DNA from: JAJCYK01 sp965212195
GTDB lineage: Bacteria > Bacteroidota > Bacteroidia > Cytophagales > Cyclobacteriaceae
DNA length: 64,000 nucleotides
NCBI GenBank assembly: GCA_965212195.1
Contig: CBDBUW010000021.1
Location: 221,912-285,911 of the forward strand
Reading direction: 5' to 3'
Shown here: in pieces, positions 7,763-16,336 of the stretch
How the letters are laid out: each line of letters starts with the position of its first letter
Numbering within the stretch: position 1 is the first letter of the stretch
Notes under the pieces: model-generated
What the model was told of the DNA's origin: nothing
What the model saw: only the letters and a program-made list of their open reading frames with translations
The model's database searches: none
Made by a program: the position numbers and the translations under genes

Positions 7763-8479
7763 ATGGAACAAGTCAGCCTCAAAAAAGCCTATCAAACAAA
7801 AGCAATTTATCGGTGGATTCCTTTATGGGAGGTACTGGGAGTATTTGGAACAGCCATCTTTTTGCTTTGGATAGCCGGCAGTTGGTTGGAGCCCAACCCT
7901 ATTATAACCCACGCAGCAGTTTGGACCACCTACCTGCTGGTGATGATCATTATCTGGAGACTTCAAAAGGGCCATCGCCAGCGGTGGGCATTATTGGGCC
8001 TTGACTTGAAGGACAATTTCTCATGGCGAACTACTACCTTAAGATCCTTGATGGTATTTGTGGGAGCCACCTTGGCTTTCATCTTGGTGGGCATGCTAGC
8101 AGCCAATCTTGGATGGGCTCCCCAACAGGCTGATCTCAGTGGGTATGACTTTCTAAAAGGAAATCTTCCATTAGTACTGCTGTCCCTGCTGGCAGTATAT
8201 ATCAGCGCTTCCTTTGGTGAGGAAGTGGTATTTCGAGGGTTCCTCATCACCCGTCTTCACCGATTGTTTGAGGGGTTCTACCCGGTGTTCTGGTCGGTTT
8301 TGATCAGCGGGATAATCTTTGGATTGGCGCACTTCAGTTGGGGACTTTTAGGGATTATACAAACTGCGGCTATGGGCTGGACCCTGGGATACTTCTATTT
8401 GCGTTACGGACGCAATTTATGGAACACCATATTGGCCCATGCTTATATGGATACCATTCTAATACTGCAAATGTACTAG
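7763..8479 (+). CDS. CPBP family intramembrane metalloprotease
   Basis: This 238-aa membrane protein carries the CPBP/Abi (type II CAAX prenyl endopeptidase-like) motifs: EEVVFRG (Glu153, Glu154, Arg158), FGLAHF with His190, and HAYMD with His226. Six to seven membrane helices are evident. The fold suggests a membrane-embedded protease or scaffold; bacterial members have roles in bacteriocin self-immunity and protein processing, but none can be assigned here. It lies 55 nt after the araC-type gene and may be co-transcribed with it. The next gene is convergent. Confidence 0.9.
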   Translation: MEQVSLKKAYQTKAIYRWIPLWEVLGVFGTAIFLLWIAGSWLEPNPIITHAAVWTTYLLVMIIIWRLQKGHRQRWALLGLDLKDNFSWRTTTLRSLMVFVGATLAFILVGMLAANLGWAPQQADLSGYDFLKGNLPLVLLSLLAVYISASFGEEVVFRGFLITRLHRLFEGFYPVFWSVLISGIIFGLAHFSWGLLGIIQTAAMGWTLGYFYLRYGRNLWNTILAHAYMDTILILQMY

Positions 8480-8484
8480 TAAAG

Positions 8485-8517
8485 TTGAGTGTGAAGTTTG
8501 AGTGTGAGATTGAGTGG
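8485..8517. repeat. Short tandem repeat in a convergent gap
   Basis: Three imperfect copies of a 12-13-nt word based on TTGAGTGTGA lie between the stop of the CPBP gene and the stop of the sigma factor gene. They are too short to classify; no hairpin with a T run is seen there. Confidence 0.5.
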
Positions 8518-8524
8518 TTAGCGG

Positions 8525-9205
8525 CTATAAGACCTGGTCCAGAACGACTTTAGTGATGCGGTCGCAGCGGTCCAAATAGAAACCAAAGAGTTCCTGCACA
8601 TTGAGTACGTTCTCCAGCCGGGCTCGCAAGAGTTTTTTGGCACGATACAGTCGAATTTTAACATTTTCAATGCTGACGTTCAGACAGTCCGCCGTTTCTT
8701 TAGAGCTCATGTTTTGAATAATGCGCATAACAAATACCAAACGATACTTTTCAGGCAAACTGTCGATGGCTGTTTCCATAGTTCCACGAATGTTGCGTTT
8801 CAATTCCTCAGAAGGCAGTTTTGGCTCTTCAAAAGGGGGGTGCTGGCTTTGGATCAAGGAATCAATGTCCATTTGTGAGGCTTCACGAGTCAGCTCCTGG
8901 TTGCGCGCCAGAGCACAATTGATCAAAATACGGATCAGCCAGGTGGAAAACTTGGAGCGGCCCTGAAAAGTATGCAGCTTTTCGAAAGCCTTGATATAGG
9001 CTTCCTGCATGATGTCCTCAGCTTCTGTATCCAGAGGCAAATAAGCCCTGGCAATGCGGAAAAGCTGCCGGTTATGCCGACGTATCAATAGCTCGAAATA
9101 CTCCTTTTCTCCCTGTAAAACATGGTCAATCACCTGGTCATCGGACCATGAACGTTCCAAACGGGTAAATTCATGGATATAGTTGCCTATATGGTCCATG
9201 ACCAT
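8525..9205 (-). CDS. ECF-type RNA polymerase sigma factor
   Basis: The 226-aa protein has sigma region 2 at about residues 40-105 (FRIARAYLPLDTEAEDIMQE, then FSTWLIRILINCAL) and region 4 at about 140-195 (LPEKYRLVFVMRIIQNMSSK, then VKIRLYRAKKLLRARL). No region 3 is present, so it is an extracytoplasmic-function type factor. About 28 residues follow region 4. No anti-sigma gene adjoins it; the neighbouring CPBP gene is convergent, and the upstream genes belong to another unit. A 12-bp palindrome CAAAATATTTTG (9232-9243) lies upstream and might be part of its control region. Confidence 0.92.
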   Translation of the reverse strand: MVMDHIGNYIHEFTRLERSWSDDQVIDHVLQGEKEYFELLIRRHNRQLFRIARAYLPLDTEAEDIMQEAYIKAFEKLHTFQGRSKFSTWLIRILINCALARNQELTREASQMDIDSLIQSQHPPFEEPKLPSEELKRNIRGTMETAIDSLPEKYRLVFVMRIIQNMSSKETADCLNVSIENVKIRLYRAKKLLRARLENVLNVQELFGFYLDRCDRITKVVLDQVL

Positions 9206-9283
9206 TAGATAGATAATTTAGATTTTGGTTACAAAATATTTTGCTGACTTTATCAAAACAACTGGCAGCGTGCTTAGGTTCGT

Positions 9284-9760
9284 TCAATATCTGCGCCACT
9301 CTCCAATTTCACTGTCGTAGTATTGGTAATTCCATCCATGTAATACCAGCTTAAACTCGGAACCGTTTTCATACACTTCATAGTGGATTTCCTGAAACCC
9401 TTGGGCATCCCGTATACTATTTAGCGACCCGGGATATTTCCCCCGGGTCGCTTTTGACCATTCCAATTGATGTACAATATTATTGGCCATGTTCCATCGA
9501 ATTTTGCGATCTACCCAATAAGTGGCCACCGCACTGGCAATAACCAAAAGAGTGCCAATAAATCCCGTAAGAAAGTAACGGGCCACTTGGGTATTCCAAA
9601 GAAGGTCAACCACAACTGCTACCAGTGTCAGAATAATTAGCAGTATGGCCAATGGCAACACGAAAAAGCCTAGAAAGGGATCGAGTAAGGCGATCACAGC
9701 TCCAATGCTCACACATACAGAGCTTAGAACCAGCCAGAAATCTCTGTTAAATAGGTTCAT
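9284..9760 (-). CDS. Membrane protein of unknown function downstream of creD
   Basis: The product is 158 aa from an ATG at 9760; the open frame continues upstream only because it overlaps creD in another frame. It has three membrane segments (around residues 8-30, 33-57 and 66-88) and a C-terminal soluble part of about 70 residues rich in Trp/Tyr and ending IGEWRRY. I recognise no family. It follows creD by 5 nt and should be part of the same transcript. Confidence 0.75.
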   Translation of the reverse strand: MNLFNRDFWLVLSSVCVSIGAVIALLDPFLGFFVLPLAILLIILTLVAVVVDLLWNTQVARYFLTGFIGTLLVIASAVATYWVDRKIRWNMANNIVHQLEWSKATRGKYPGSLNSIRDAQGFQEIHYEVYENGSEFKLVLHGWNYQYYDSEIGEWRRY

Positions 9761-9765
9761 GATTT

Positions 9766-11079
9766 TTACGTGCTTTTGGGCACTTGAATTTTGTACCAGT
9801 TGATGTTTCGGGTGTAGTACATGGTGGCCGCCAAAATAAGGAACAATCCTATACTTCCTACTAACAGGGCATAGTCTGCTAGCTGCATGATCACAAACAT
9901 AAATCCGTAAATCACACACAACGAGAAAGTCATCCAAAAAGTGAATTTGGCAGACCGGAACAAAGCCACTGAATAGAGCGAGATCATCAAGACTATGCCT
10001 AAGGAGGAAATAACATAAGCCAATTCAAAATTGGAATGTTCTGAAATGGACAGCAGTAAAATGTAAAACAAGCACAGAGCCAAACCCACCAATGTATATT
10101 GAAAAGGATGTATGCGCCGCCCATTCATAATCTCTACTAAAAAGAAGATCAAGAAGGTTAGGGCAATGGTCATGATGCCATATTTTGCCATGCGGGTGTT
10201 TTTTTGGTAATTATCCAAAGGAAGCATGAGCTCTACCCCAAATGACGACTCCTGCAAATTGGCCGTCTGTTCCTGACCTATCCAACTGCTGGGATAGTTG
10301 CGGTTCAATTGTGTTACTTTCCATTCTGAATAAAATCCCTCATCGCTGACATCTCTTTGATAAGGCAAAAACTGTCCCTGGAAGCTGGGGGAGTGCCAGC
10401 TTGAACGCATTTTAATGTTGGTGGAGTTACCTACTGGCAAGAAGCTTAAGCCATAACTCCCTCTTAGATCAAGTTTGAATTCAAAGGGGATTGTAGTATC
10501 GGGAGTCAGAGAAATTGGGGCATAAATCCCGGACGATATGATATCAGGGATCTTGCTTCCTGGTTGGAAAGCTAATGTTTGATCTTGCCATTGGATCTTC
10601 AGCTCATCTTGGACACCCCGCAAGTCCGATACTCCAAAGGTCACAAAGGCCTTATCCCAGGCAATGCGTTCAATTTTTGAGGTATCAATCTCAACTTGTG
10701 GCTTAAAACTGCCAGTAATATCCATTTGGGAGCGGTATACTACTACCTCGTAGAGGCCTCTTTTTAAGGTTTCGGGATCAATATCCCCTTCTATATCCAG
10801 CGATTGAGGAAGTATATGCAGCAATCGTTCTGTTCCGTGATAGTAGATCAAGGGTACTGAAAGTATGGGTCCGCTTATCTGTTGATGCTGGGCCCAATCA
10901 TTGCTGACCTCAAACACCGTTTCCCGATGCAAGATCTCCCGTTCGCTTATAATGGATTGAATCATGGAGGAAGGGATCAGCAGCAATAGGGCCAGAATCC
11001 CGATGGTGACCAATTTCAGGGTAACCGATTGCTTCACCCATTGATTGGCTTGATCGATATTAGATTTAAAATCATTCAT
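9766..11079 (-). CDS. creD: CreD-like inner-membrane protein
   Basis: The 437-aa length, one N-terminal membrane helix (residues 24-45), a large extracytoplasmic domain of about 250 residues, and a C-terminal bundle of five or six helices match CreD. The stretch HPFQYTLVGLALCLFYILLL (about residues 325-344) is a characteristic CreD region. In Proteobacteria CreD belongs to the CreBC regulon and affects envelope integrity and beta-lactam tolerance; in Bacteroidetes it often travels with a winged-helix regulator, as here. A perfect palindrome lies 19-39 nt upstream of its ATG, separating it from the regulator gene and suggesting an own regulated promoter. Confidence 0.85.
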   Translation of the reverse strand: MNDFKSNIDQANQWVKQSVTLKLVTIGILALLLLIPSSMIQSIISEREILHRETVFEVSNDWAQHQQISGPILSVPLIYYHGTERLLHILPQSLDIEGDIDPETLKRGLYEVVVYRSQMDITGSFKPQVEIDTSKIERIAWDKAFVTFGVSDLRGVQDELKIQWQDQTLAFQPGSKIPDIISSGIYAPISLTPDTTIPFEFKLDLRGSYGLSFLPVGNSTNIKMRSSWHSPSFQGQFLPYQRDVSDEGFYSEWKVTQLNRNYPSSWIGQEQTANLQESSFGVELMLPLDNYQKNTRMAKYGIMTIALTFLIFFLVEIMNGRRIHPFQYTLVGLALCLFYILLLSISEHSNFELAYVISSLGIVLMISLYSVALFRSAKFTFWMTFSLCVIYGFMFVIMQLADYALLVGSIGLFLILAATMYYTRNINWYKIQVPKST

Positions 11080-11097
11080 GTATTTGATTATTTAAAA

Positions 11098-11118
11098 GTA
11101 CTTTGAAATTCAAAGTAC
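11098..11118. promoter_or_regulatory. Perfect palindrome upstream of creD (operator)
   Basis: Ten-base half-sites GTACTTTGAA and TTCAAAGTAC flank a single A. The core TACTTTG-N5-CAAAGTA recurs exactly, with the same 5-nt spacing, at 12049-12067 in front of the first gene of this unit. The winged-helix protein encoded between the two sites is the natural candidate to bind both. Confidence 0.75.
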
Positions 11119-11130
11119 ATAGACAAAAAA

Positions 11131-11421
11131 TTATTTTAGTAGTCTTTCAATTGCACTTATATGTTTTTTAAAAGCCGCTTTTCCCCGGTCAGTAGCCCAA
11201 TAACGGGTATGAGGTTTGCGGCCTTTGAATTCTTTTGTGAATGTGACATAATCTTTTTGTTCCAAGGACTTAAGGTGACTAGCCAGATTGCCGTCAGTGA
11301 CATCCAACAGCTCTTTTAAAGATATAAAATCCAGGTAATCGTTGACCATCAGGGCCGACATGATGCCCAGACGAACTTTATTCTCAAAGGCCTTATCCAG
11401 ATCTCTTAACAGGTCTTTCAC
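11131..11421 (-). CDS. Winged-helix transcriptional regulator (ArsR/MarR-like, CreD-associated)
   Basis: This 96-aa protein is a single winged helix: FENKVRLGIMSALMVNDYLD (helix 1), LKELLDVTDGNLASHLKSLE (recognition helix) and a wing around YVTFTKEFKGRKPHTRYWAT. No cysteine or ligand site is apparent, so the signal may come through the membrane partner. The GTG start overlaps the TGA of the upstream membrane-protein gene by 4 nt (GTGA), so the pair is translationally coupled. Two identical-core palindromes, one before the unit and one before creD, suggest that it autoregulates and controls creD. Confidence 0.88.
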   Translation of the reverse strand: MKDLLRDLDKAFENKVRLGIMSALMVNDYLDFISLKELLDVTDGNLASHLKSLEQKDYVTFTKEFKGRKPHTRYWATDRGKAAFKKHISAIERLLK

Positions 11422-12038
11422 GAATCATACTTTAAATGCATCACAACTCCATAAACGATGTGCAAGATACCAAAACCCAAAGCCCAGAAGATGAGGCCAT
11501 ACCCGATATAATAGGTGGCCAATAACCCTAGCACGATTTCCAGAAGTCCCAAGCTTCTTATGTCAGTCAATGTGTACTTACTGGCATTAACCAGTGCCAA
11601 ACCATAAAATATCAAGGTTAGTGGAGCCACCAATCCTATATAACCATTTAGAAATAGGATCAAACATAATATGCCTCCAGCAGCCAAGGGGATCATAAGA
11701 TTTACCAACAACCGTTTGGACTGTAAATCCCATATCTTTTGTCCCTGTTTTCTGGCTTTGCGGGTAGTAAAAAATATGCCGGCTGCCAAAGATAGAATCA
11801 ACAAGGCTACTGCTATGGCCAGTATCTTCAACATCATAGGGTTGGTGATGATAACCTGGCGATAACTGAAATAGTCCTGTTGATCATATAGGGTGTTATA
11901 GGCTAAATAAGCCCCGACCAGAGCCAGTACCCCCATGCAGACACCGGACAGACCACTGAGGGAAATGAATCGCGAGGATCGATTCATAATATCCTTGATC
12001 TCCTTCAGGTCCTTGATATATTCTTGTTTCTCCACCAT
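11418..12038 (-). CDS. Membrane protein paired with the winged-helix regulator
   Basis: The 206-aa protein has a short polar N-terminus (about 22 residues) and six predicted membrane helices, for example GVCMGVLALVGAYLAY and ILAIAVALLILSLAAGIFF, ending in a short His/Lys tail. I do not recognise a named family, but proteins like it are commonly encoded directly before small winged-helix regulators in Bacteroidetes. The overlap with the regulator gene suggests that it sequesters or signals to that regulator; this is inference. A palindrome sits 11-29 nt upstream of the ATG. Confidence 0.8.
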   Translation of the reverse strand: MVEKQEYIKDLKEIKDIMNRSSRFISLSGLSGVCMGVLALVGAYLAYNTLYDQQDYFSYRQVIITNPMMLKILAIAVALLILSLAAGIFFTTRKARKQGQKIWDLQSKRLLVNLMIPLAAGGILCLILFLNGYIGLVAPLTLIFYGLALVNASKYTLTDIRSLGLLEIVLGLLATYYIGYGLIFWALGFGILHIVYGVVMHLKYDS

Positions 12039-12048
12039 ATTGTAAAAG

Positions 12049-12067
12049 TACTTTGAATCACAAAGTA
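12049..12067. promoter_or_regulatory. Palindrome upstream of the regulator unit (operator)
   Basis: Half-sites TACTTTG and CAAAGTA are separated by 5 nt, exactly as in the palindrome before creD. It lies 11-29 nt upstream of the first ATG of the four-gene unit. Confidence 0.72.
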
Positions 12068-12111
12068 AGTAACGAAAATTTAAATGACAAGTTGCAAACT
12101 GTTAAAATTTG

Positions 12112-12477
12112 TTAAGGGATCATTCGTCGAGAAGTTTCCAGGACCCGGCCTATATAGGCTAGGGCGGGGACCTGTACCAAACCTGTAATGAATACCTGGA
12201 CTCCGCCGGTTTAAAATAACTGGTTATCGCCAATACCCCAAAAGCAGCAGCAAAAAACCCCGTACCAGCAATCTATCCGGCTTTGCGGGTTCTTTTTGCG
12301 AGGGTGTGTTTAGTAAGTTATCAGCCACCTCACGGACCAATGGTTCTGGAATCTCCTCCCTGTGGAGTAGGTTGATTAAGCTTTGCGTAGAAGGCTTTCA
12401 TTGATCTGTGTTTTGCGAGCTAGGTGCTCCTTGGCTAATTAACAGGCACTATTAATAAGATCCTGCGCATATTCCAT
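12112..12477 (-). pseudogene. Frameshifted remnant of a small membrane-protein gene
   Basis: On the minus strand the TPR gene's TAA shares its last A with an ATG (12475-12477), giving MEYAQDLINSA and then a stop. Coding sense resumes in successive frames: LAKEHLARKTQINESLLRKA, then INLLHREEIPEPLVREVA and DNLLNTPSQKEPAKPDR, then FFAAAFGVLAITSYFKPAES, and finally VFITGLVQVPALAYIG running to RRMIP and a TAA at 12112. The pieces, read in order, make one plausible protein of about 120 aa with a charged helical N-terminus and two membrane helices. At least three frame changes and an in-frame stop show that it is decayed. The family is not recognised. Sequencing error is an alternative but would need several separate errors. 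Confidence 0.6.
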
Positions 12478-14720
12478 TATTGATCGGTTTCCAGGCTAAT
12501 GCAGTATTCCGACATCTTGGCCTCTGCCTCTTCATGGCCCATCTCAAAGGCTTTTTTAAAATCGCGACAGGCATCGTATTTATTATTCATAGTCACCTTG
12601 ATCAATCCCCGGGTGTAAAACGCCGCGGCATTTTCCGAATTGAGATCAATGGAGGTATTTAAATCTTCATGCGCTTCCATGTACCGATCCATGGCATAAT
12701 AGGTTTGAGCGCGATTATTGAAATAACTGGCGCTGCCTTTGTGCAATGAAATAGCTTCATTTAAATACCGTAGCGATTCGTCATAATCCTCAATCAAATA
12801 AAGCGTATAGCCTAGACTATTCATCATATCGTGGCTGGAAGGATCTATTAACAGGTATTTTATCATGTACTCCACAGCTTTGCCATATTCGTCCAATTGG
12901 TAATGGCTGTTTAGCAGATTGTTGATCACCGTGGTGTTGGTGGTATCGGATTCGTAGGCCAGTTCAAAATAAACGGCTGCGGAGTCGTACTGGGCTAAAG
13001 CGTAGTGCGAAACTCCTTTGTAGTTGAACAGACCTTCTCCGGAATAATTCAAAGCTAGAGCCTGGTTGTACTGATCAACGGCTTCCTGATATTTTTTAAC
13101 CTGAGCCAGGGTCACCCCGTAGTACAAGTGGTATTTACCGGAGTCAGGACGTATCTCGATGAGTCTTTTGCCATCTATTACCGCATTTTCAAATTCCTTT
13201 AATTTGATATGACTTAAGAGCCTGTTAAGGTGGGCTTCTACCTTATTGCTATCCGCAGCGATGGCCTTGTTGAGATCTTTTAAGGCATTCTTGTAGTCTT
13301 GTAGGTAATATTTGGACAGCCCCCGATAATTTAGTGCTTGTACATTGTTTGGTTCCACCCCCAATACCACCGTAAAATCACTGATTCCTTCGTAATAGTC
13401 CCCCAATTCCATGTGTGCCTGTCCTCTTTTAAGGTAGTACTCGATATATCCTTCTTGCTTTATGGCCTGGCTATAAGCGTCTCTTGCTTCTTCGTACTTC
13501 TTATCAGTGAAGGCCTTATCACCAATTTCATTGTAGTACTCATCATCTTTTTCCGGATTAACTTCAATTTTACTTTGTAGATCTTCCGGGATATCGAAGA
13601 GGGTGTCGGCAATGGAAATGCCAAATTCCACATGGTCGACCAGGTAGGTGGCCTGGTCATCCAATGATGCATTCAGCATTTTGGTAGACACCAATATCCC
13701 GTTAAAGTCTTGGTGGTCCAAAAAGGTTTCAACCCCAAGATCCGATTCCCGTCGTACCACTGTAAAGTTTTCTTTATTCACATAGTATACCATCCAATTA
13801 TCCAGGGAGTCTTCTAAATAGATGCGGACGGTTTCTAAGCTGTCGAGCTTGACATCGTGCAAAGTGTAGCCACTAAAGTCTTTGGGATTAATCTCATCAA
13901 GCCCTTTGCTCAACAGGTTGTCGCGGCTGGTAGGTTCAGTTATAAACACTTTATCGTCCAGTCCGTTATAGTCCCATATAATACTATCATTTCTTGCATT
14001 GATCATGACCAAGTCCCCCACCCGATATTCGTAATGGTACCGGTTGGGCTCCTTGACATGGGAGATTAAATCCATGGTCAGCTTGCCTGAAATGGCTTTT
14101 CCCGTAATATGCCAAGTTTGCACGATGCCTTGCTGGTCTGAGAAGGTTTCAATATTCTTCTCAATGATTTCATCAAGGCTTGAGGTAGTATGTTCTGACA
14201 GGATTTCGGCACTGCCGTATTTTTCGGCATTGCTTTGGGCCATTTCCTGAAATTCCTCTATTTTCCCTGCTGGCAGGATGCTGGCTCTTACCAGTTCGCT
14301 AATGCCGCGGCTCTTGCCGTATGCATCTACCGAGGTCAACAATAGAGTATCCGGGGCTAAATACTTCACCTTTACCGCTTCACTCATGGTCATATGATAC
14401 CCCTGGATAAGTTCCTTCTCAATAATAGAAATGTCCTCCCCTTTAATGCTTCCCACGATCGATGATTTAGAGTTATAGTACTCTGGCCAGTATTGATAAC
14501 CGCTAAGTTTGTCTTGATCGTCCTGATATATCGTCATGGACATTTGGTAGGTGGTACCTGAAGGTAATTGGAAGGTACCGTACCATTGGCCTTGGAGCGA
14601 TATTGGCGGGGCCTTTTTCTGCTTGGATTTCTTTTTTTGGGCTTCCGCGGGCCACACAGTACCAAGCACCAAAAGGAATACTCCTATCAATCCATTGTTA
14701 AAGCTTATTCTTCTGATCAT
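12477..14720 (-). CDS. Large exported TPR-repeat protein
   Basis: From the ATG at 14720 the product is 747 aa with a signal peptide (GLIGVFLLVLGTVWPAEAQ) and a Lys-rich mature start. Residues of about 40-150 look like a beta-rich domain, 200-390 like an outer-membrane-lipoprotein-type (LolA/LolB-like) beta domain, and 395-740 hold about ten tandem TPR units with the typical spacing (for example AFTDKKYEEARDAYSQAIKQ). It is probably a periplasmic or surface scaffold. A TTG 12 nt upstream is a weaker start. The following minus-strand gene, now decayed, was once translationally coupled to it through a TAATG overlap. Confidence 0.85.
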   Translation of the reverse strand: MIRRISFNNGLIGVFLLVLGTVWPAEAQKKKSKQKKAPPISLQGQWYGTFQLPSGTTYQMSMTIYQDDQDKLSGYQYWPEYYNSKSSIVGSIKGEDISIIEKELIQGYHMTMSEAVKVKYLAPDTLLLTSVDAYGKSRGISELVRASILPAGKIEEFQEMAQSNAEKYGSAEILSEHTTSSLDEIIEKNIETFSDQQGIVQTWHITGKAISGKLTMDLISHVKEPNRYHYEYRVGDLVMINARNDSIIWDYNGLDDKVFITEPTSRDNLLSKGLDEINPKDFSGYTLHDVKLDSLETVRIYLEDSLDNWMVYYVNKENFTVVRRESDLGVETFLDHQDFNGILVSTKMLNASLDDQATYLVDHVEFGISIADTLFDIPEDLQSKIEVNPEKDDEYYNEIGDKAFTDKKYEEARDAYSQAIKQEGYIEYYLKRGQAHMELGDYYEGISDFTVVLGVEPNNVQALNYRGLSKYYLQDYKNALKDLNKAIAADSNKVEAHLNRLLSHIKLKEFENAVIDGKRLIEIRPDSGKYHLYYGVTLAQVKKYQEAVDQYNQALALNYSGEGLFNYKGVSHYALAQYDSAAVYFELAYESDTTNTTVINNLLNSHYQLDEYGKAVEYMIKYLLIDPSSHDMMNSLGYTLYLIEDYDESLRYLNEAISLHKGSASYFNNRAQTYYAMDRYMEAHEDLNTSIDLNSENAAAFYTRGLIKVTMNNKYDACRDFKKAFEMGHEEAEAKMSEYCISLETDQ

Positions 14721-14846
14721 TATTCTCCACAATTCCTCATTGAACCCAACAAATTAATCAGATTTCTCCTTCAACCGGAACTATTTTAAGGAACAATACC
14801 AAAAAAAATTTTAGAAATGAGGTTATGATCCAAAAAGTAGGCGTTC

Positions 14847-15743
14847 TTAAGGCAGTTCCATTCCCAGTGACGCTTCGTATATTTCAAACCATTGCTCCAA
14901 GGTCATATCCACATCCAGGGCTTCCACGGCCTCTTTGATCCGATTGCTTTTACCGCTGCCAATTACTGGCAGGATCCGTGCAGGGTGTTTTAGGATCCAT
15001 TGATAGATAACTTGTGATAATGGACACTGCAGTTCATGACCCACCTTATTTAATGCTTCCAGCAAGCGGGCGCCTTTGGTATCGGAAGGATTGAATATCT
15101 TACCCCCTCCCAATGGTGACCAGGCCATAGGCTTGATATTTTCCTTTTGAAGGAATTCCAGGTTGCCATCCTGAAAACTATCCAGACAGTAAGGGGATAT
15201 TTCCAGTTGATTGGTTACCAGAGGCCCTTCCCAATACTCTTGCAGCATTTCAAATTGGTGGGCGGAAAAGTTGGAGACCCCAAAAAAACGTACTTTTCCC
15301 TGTGTCATCAGCTGATCAAAGGCTTTTACCACCTCTTGAGGATCAAAAAATGGGGAAGGTCGATGAAGAAGCAACAGATCGATTCGATCAGTGGCTAAGT
15401 TTCTTAATGACTGCTCAACAGAATGGACGATATGGCTTCCACTATAATCGTAGTGCTTTAATTTCCTTTCAGGGTATTTATCGGAAATTAATTTGATGCC
15501 GCACTTAGTGACAATCTCCAGCTTATCCCTCAGTGTGGGTTCCAGCTTCAAAGCTCGGCCAAATAACTCCTCGCAATTGTAGTCCCCGTAGATATCGGCA
15601 TGATCGACGGTAGTTATTCCCATCTCAAGATTATCGTGGATCAGGGTTAAGAGCTGTTGATCCGTAAGGCCCCATTCTGCCAGCCGCCAATAACCGTGGA
15701 CCAGCCGGGAAAACTCCAGGTCGGGATGTAGTGGTATTCTCAT
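14847..15743 (-). CDS. Aldo/keto reductase
   Basis: The 298-aa protein has the (beta/alpha)8 AKR pattern and the catalytic tetrad: Asp47 and Tyr52 in VDHADIYGDY, Lys80 in IVTKCG and His127 in LLLLHRPSP. The C-terminal IPVIGSGKSNRIKEAVEAL-type stretch (LPVIGSGKSNRIKEAV) binds the NADPH phosphate. It resembles the YdhF/oxidoreductase branch of the family that includes many general aldehyde and ketone reductases. It is the last gene of a six-gene minus-strand unit beginning at 20124 and starts 10 nt after the DUF1697 gene. Confidence 0.93.
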   Translation of the reverse strand: MRIPLHPDLEFSRLVHGYWRLAEWGLTDQQLLTLIHDNLEMGITTVDHADIYGDYNCEELFGRALKLEPTLRDKLEIVTKCGIKLISDKYPERKLKHYDYSGSHIVHSVEQSLRNLATDRIDLLLLHRPSPFFDPQEVVKAFDQLMTQGKVRFFGVSNFSAHQFEMLQEYWEGPLVTNQLEISPYCLDSFQDGNLEFLQKENIKPMAWSPLGGGKIFNPSDTKGARLLEALNKVGHELQCPLSQVIYQWILKHPARILPVIGSGKSNRIKEAVEALDVDMTLEQWFEIYEASLGMELP

Positions 15744-15753
15744 GATGTTTAAA

Positions 15754-16287
15754 TTAATTTCCAGCTAATTCCAAAAGCTTCATACAAGTGTTCCAATTAC
15801 GGGTAGTGGCACTAACCTTTAATTTTTTTTCAAAAAACATATTGTTGAGTTTGGTACGGCCATAACCGTCCGGGCAATAAACATAAATGACCTTACCATC
15901 AATAGTGTATGTCTCAAGGGGATTTGGTGAAGAGGGTAAGGAGTCCGCTAGCTCCTTCGACGGCTGATCTGCTAAAAATGTGATATGCAAGTATTTGGTG
16001 TCCTCCCGGACAAAAGGATTGCCAGCAATAGCTTGCTGAAGCTCGTTGGTTTTTAGCACAATCACGGGAACCTGATAACCGAAATGTTCTTGGATAGCAT
16101 CCCCAATCTTCCCGTTTAGGGCGCCAAAGTCTTCCTCAGCGGCCTTAAATACGATATTGCCACTTTGGATATAGGTTTGTACATCACGTAACCCCCGTAC
16201 GGTTAAAAGTTCACGGAGTTCGGCCATAGGGATCTTATTATGTCCGCTTACATTGATGCCCCGGAGTATAGCGATGTAGGTTTCCAT
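15754..16287 (-). CDS. DUF1697 family protein
   Basis: The 177-aa protein opens METYIAILRGINVSGHNKIP, the signature start of DUF1697 proteins, followed by the conserved LRELLTVRGLRDVQTYIQSG and the C-terminal ATTRNWNTCMKLLELA. The family is cytoplasmic, widespread and biochemically uncharacterised. Flanking gaps are 10 nt downstream and 49 nt upstream, so it probably belongs to the surrounding unit without an evident common function. Confidence 0.92.
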   Translation of the reverse strand: METYIAILRGINVSGHNKIPMAELRELLTVRGLRDVQTYIQSGNIVFKAAEEDFGALNGKIGDAIQEHFGYQVPVIVLKTNELQQAIAGNPFVREDTKYLHITFLADQPSKELADSLPSSPNPLETYTIDGKVIYVYCPDGYGRTKLNNMFFEKKLKVSATTRNWNTCMKLLELAGN

Positions 16288-16322
16288 TGGTCAATTGACA
16301 ATTAACAATTTAGAATTGACAA
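16288..16322. repeat. AT-rich intergenic word cluster (ATTGACAATTAACAATT type)
   Basis: The gap between the DUF1697 and YigZ-like genes is made of repeated words such as CAATTGACAATTAACAATT and GAATTGACAATG. A related run (CAATTAACAATTAACATTT) lies at 2287-2305 beside modA. Similar low-complexity words are common between genes in Bacteroidetes; a role is unknown. Confidence 0.45.
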
Positions 16323-16336
16323 TGGCCATCAGAATT

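Noticed and set aside
7732..8004. Plus-strand frame overlapping the start of the CPBP gene
   Set aside because: It is out of phase with the protease, which has all its motifs; the overlap is a shadow.
8525..9205. ECF factor as partner of the CPBP protease in a regulated-proteolysis pair
   Set aside because: The genes are convergent, and no anti-sigma is encoded between or beside them.
9761..9937. N-terminal extension of the membrane protein downstream of creD
   Set aside because: These codons lie in another frame of creD and lack hydrophobic pattern; the ATG at 9760 gives a normal membrane protein.
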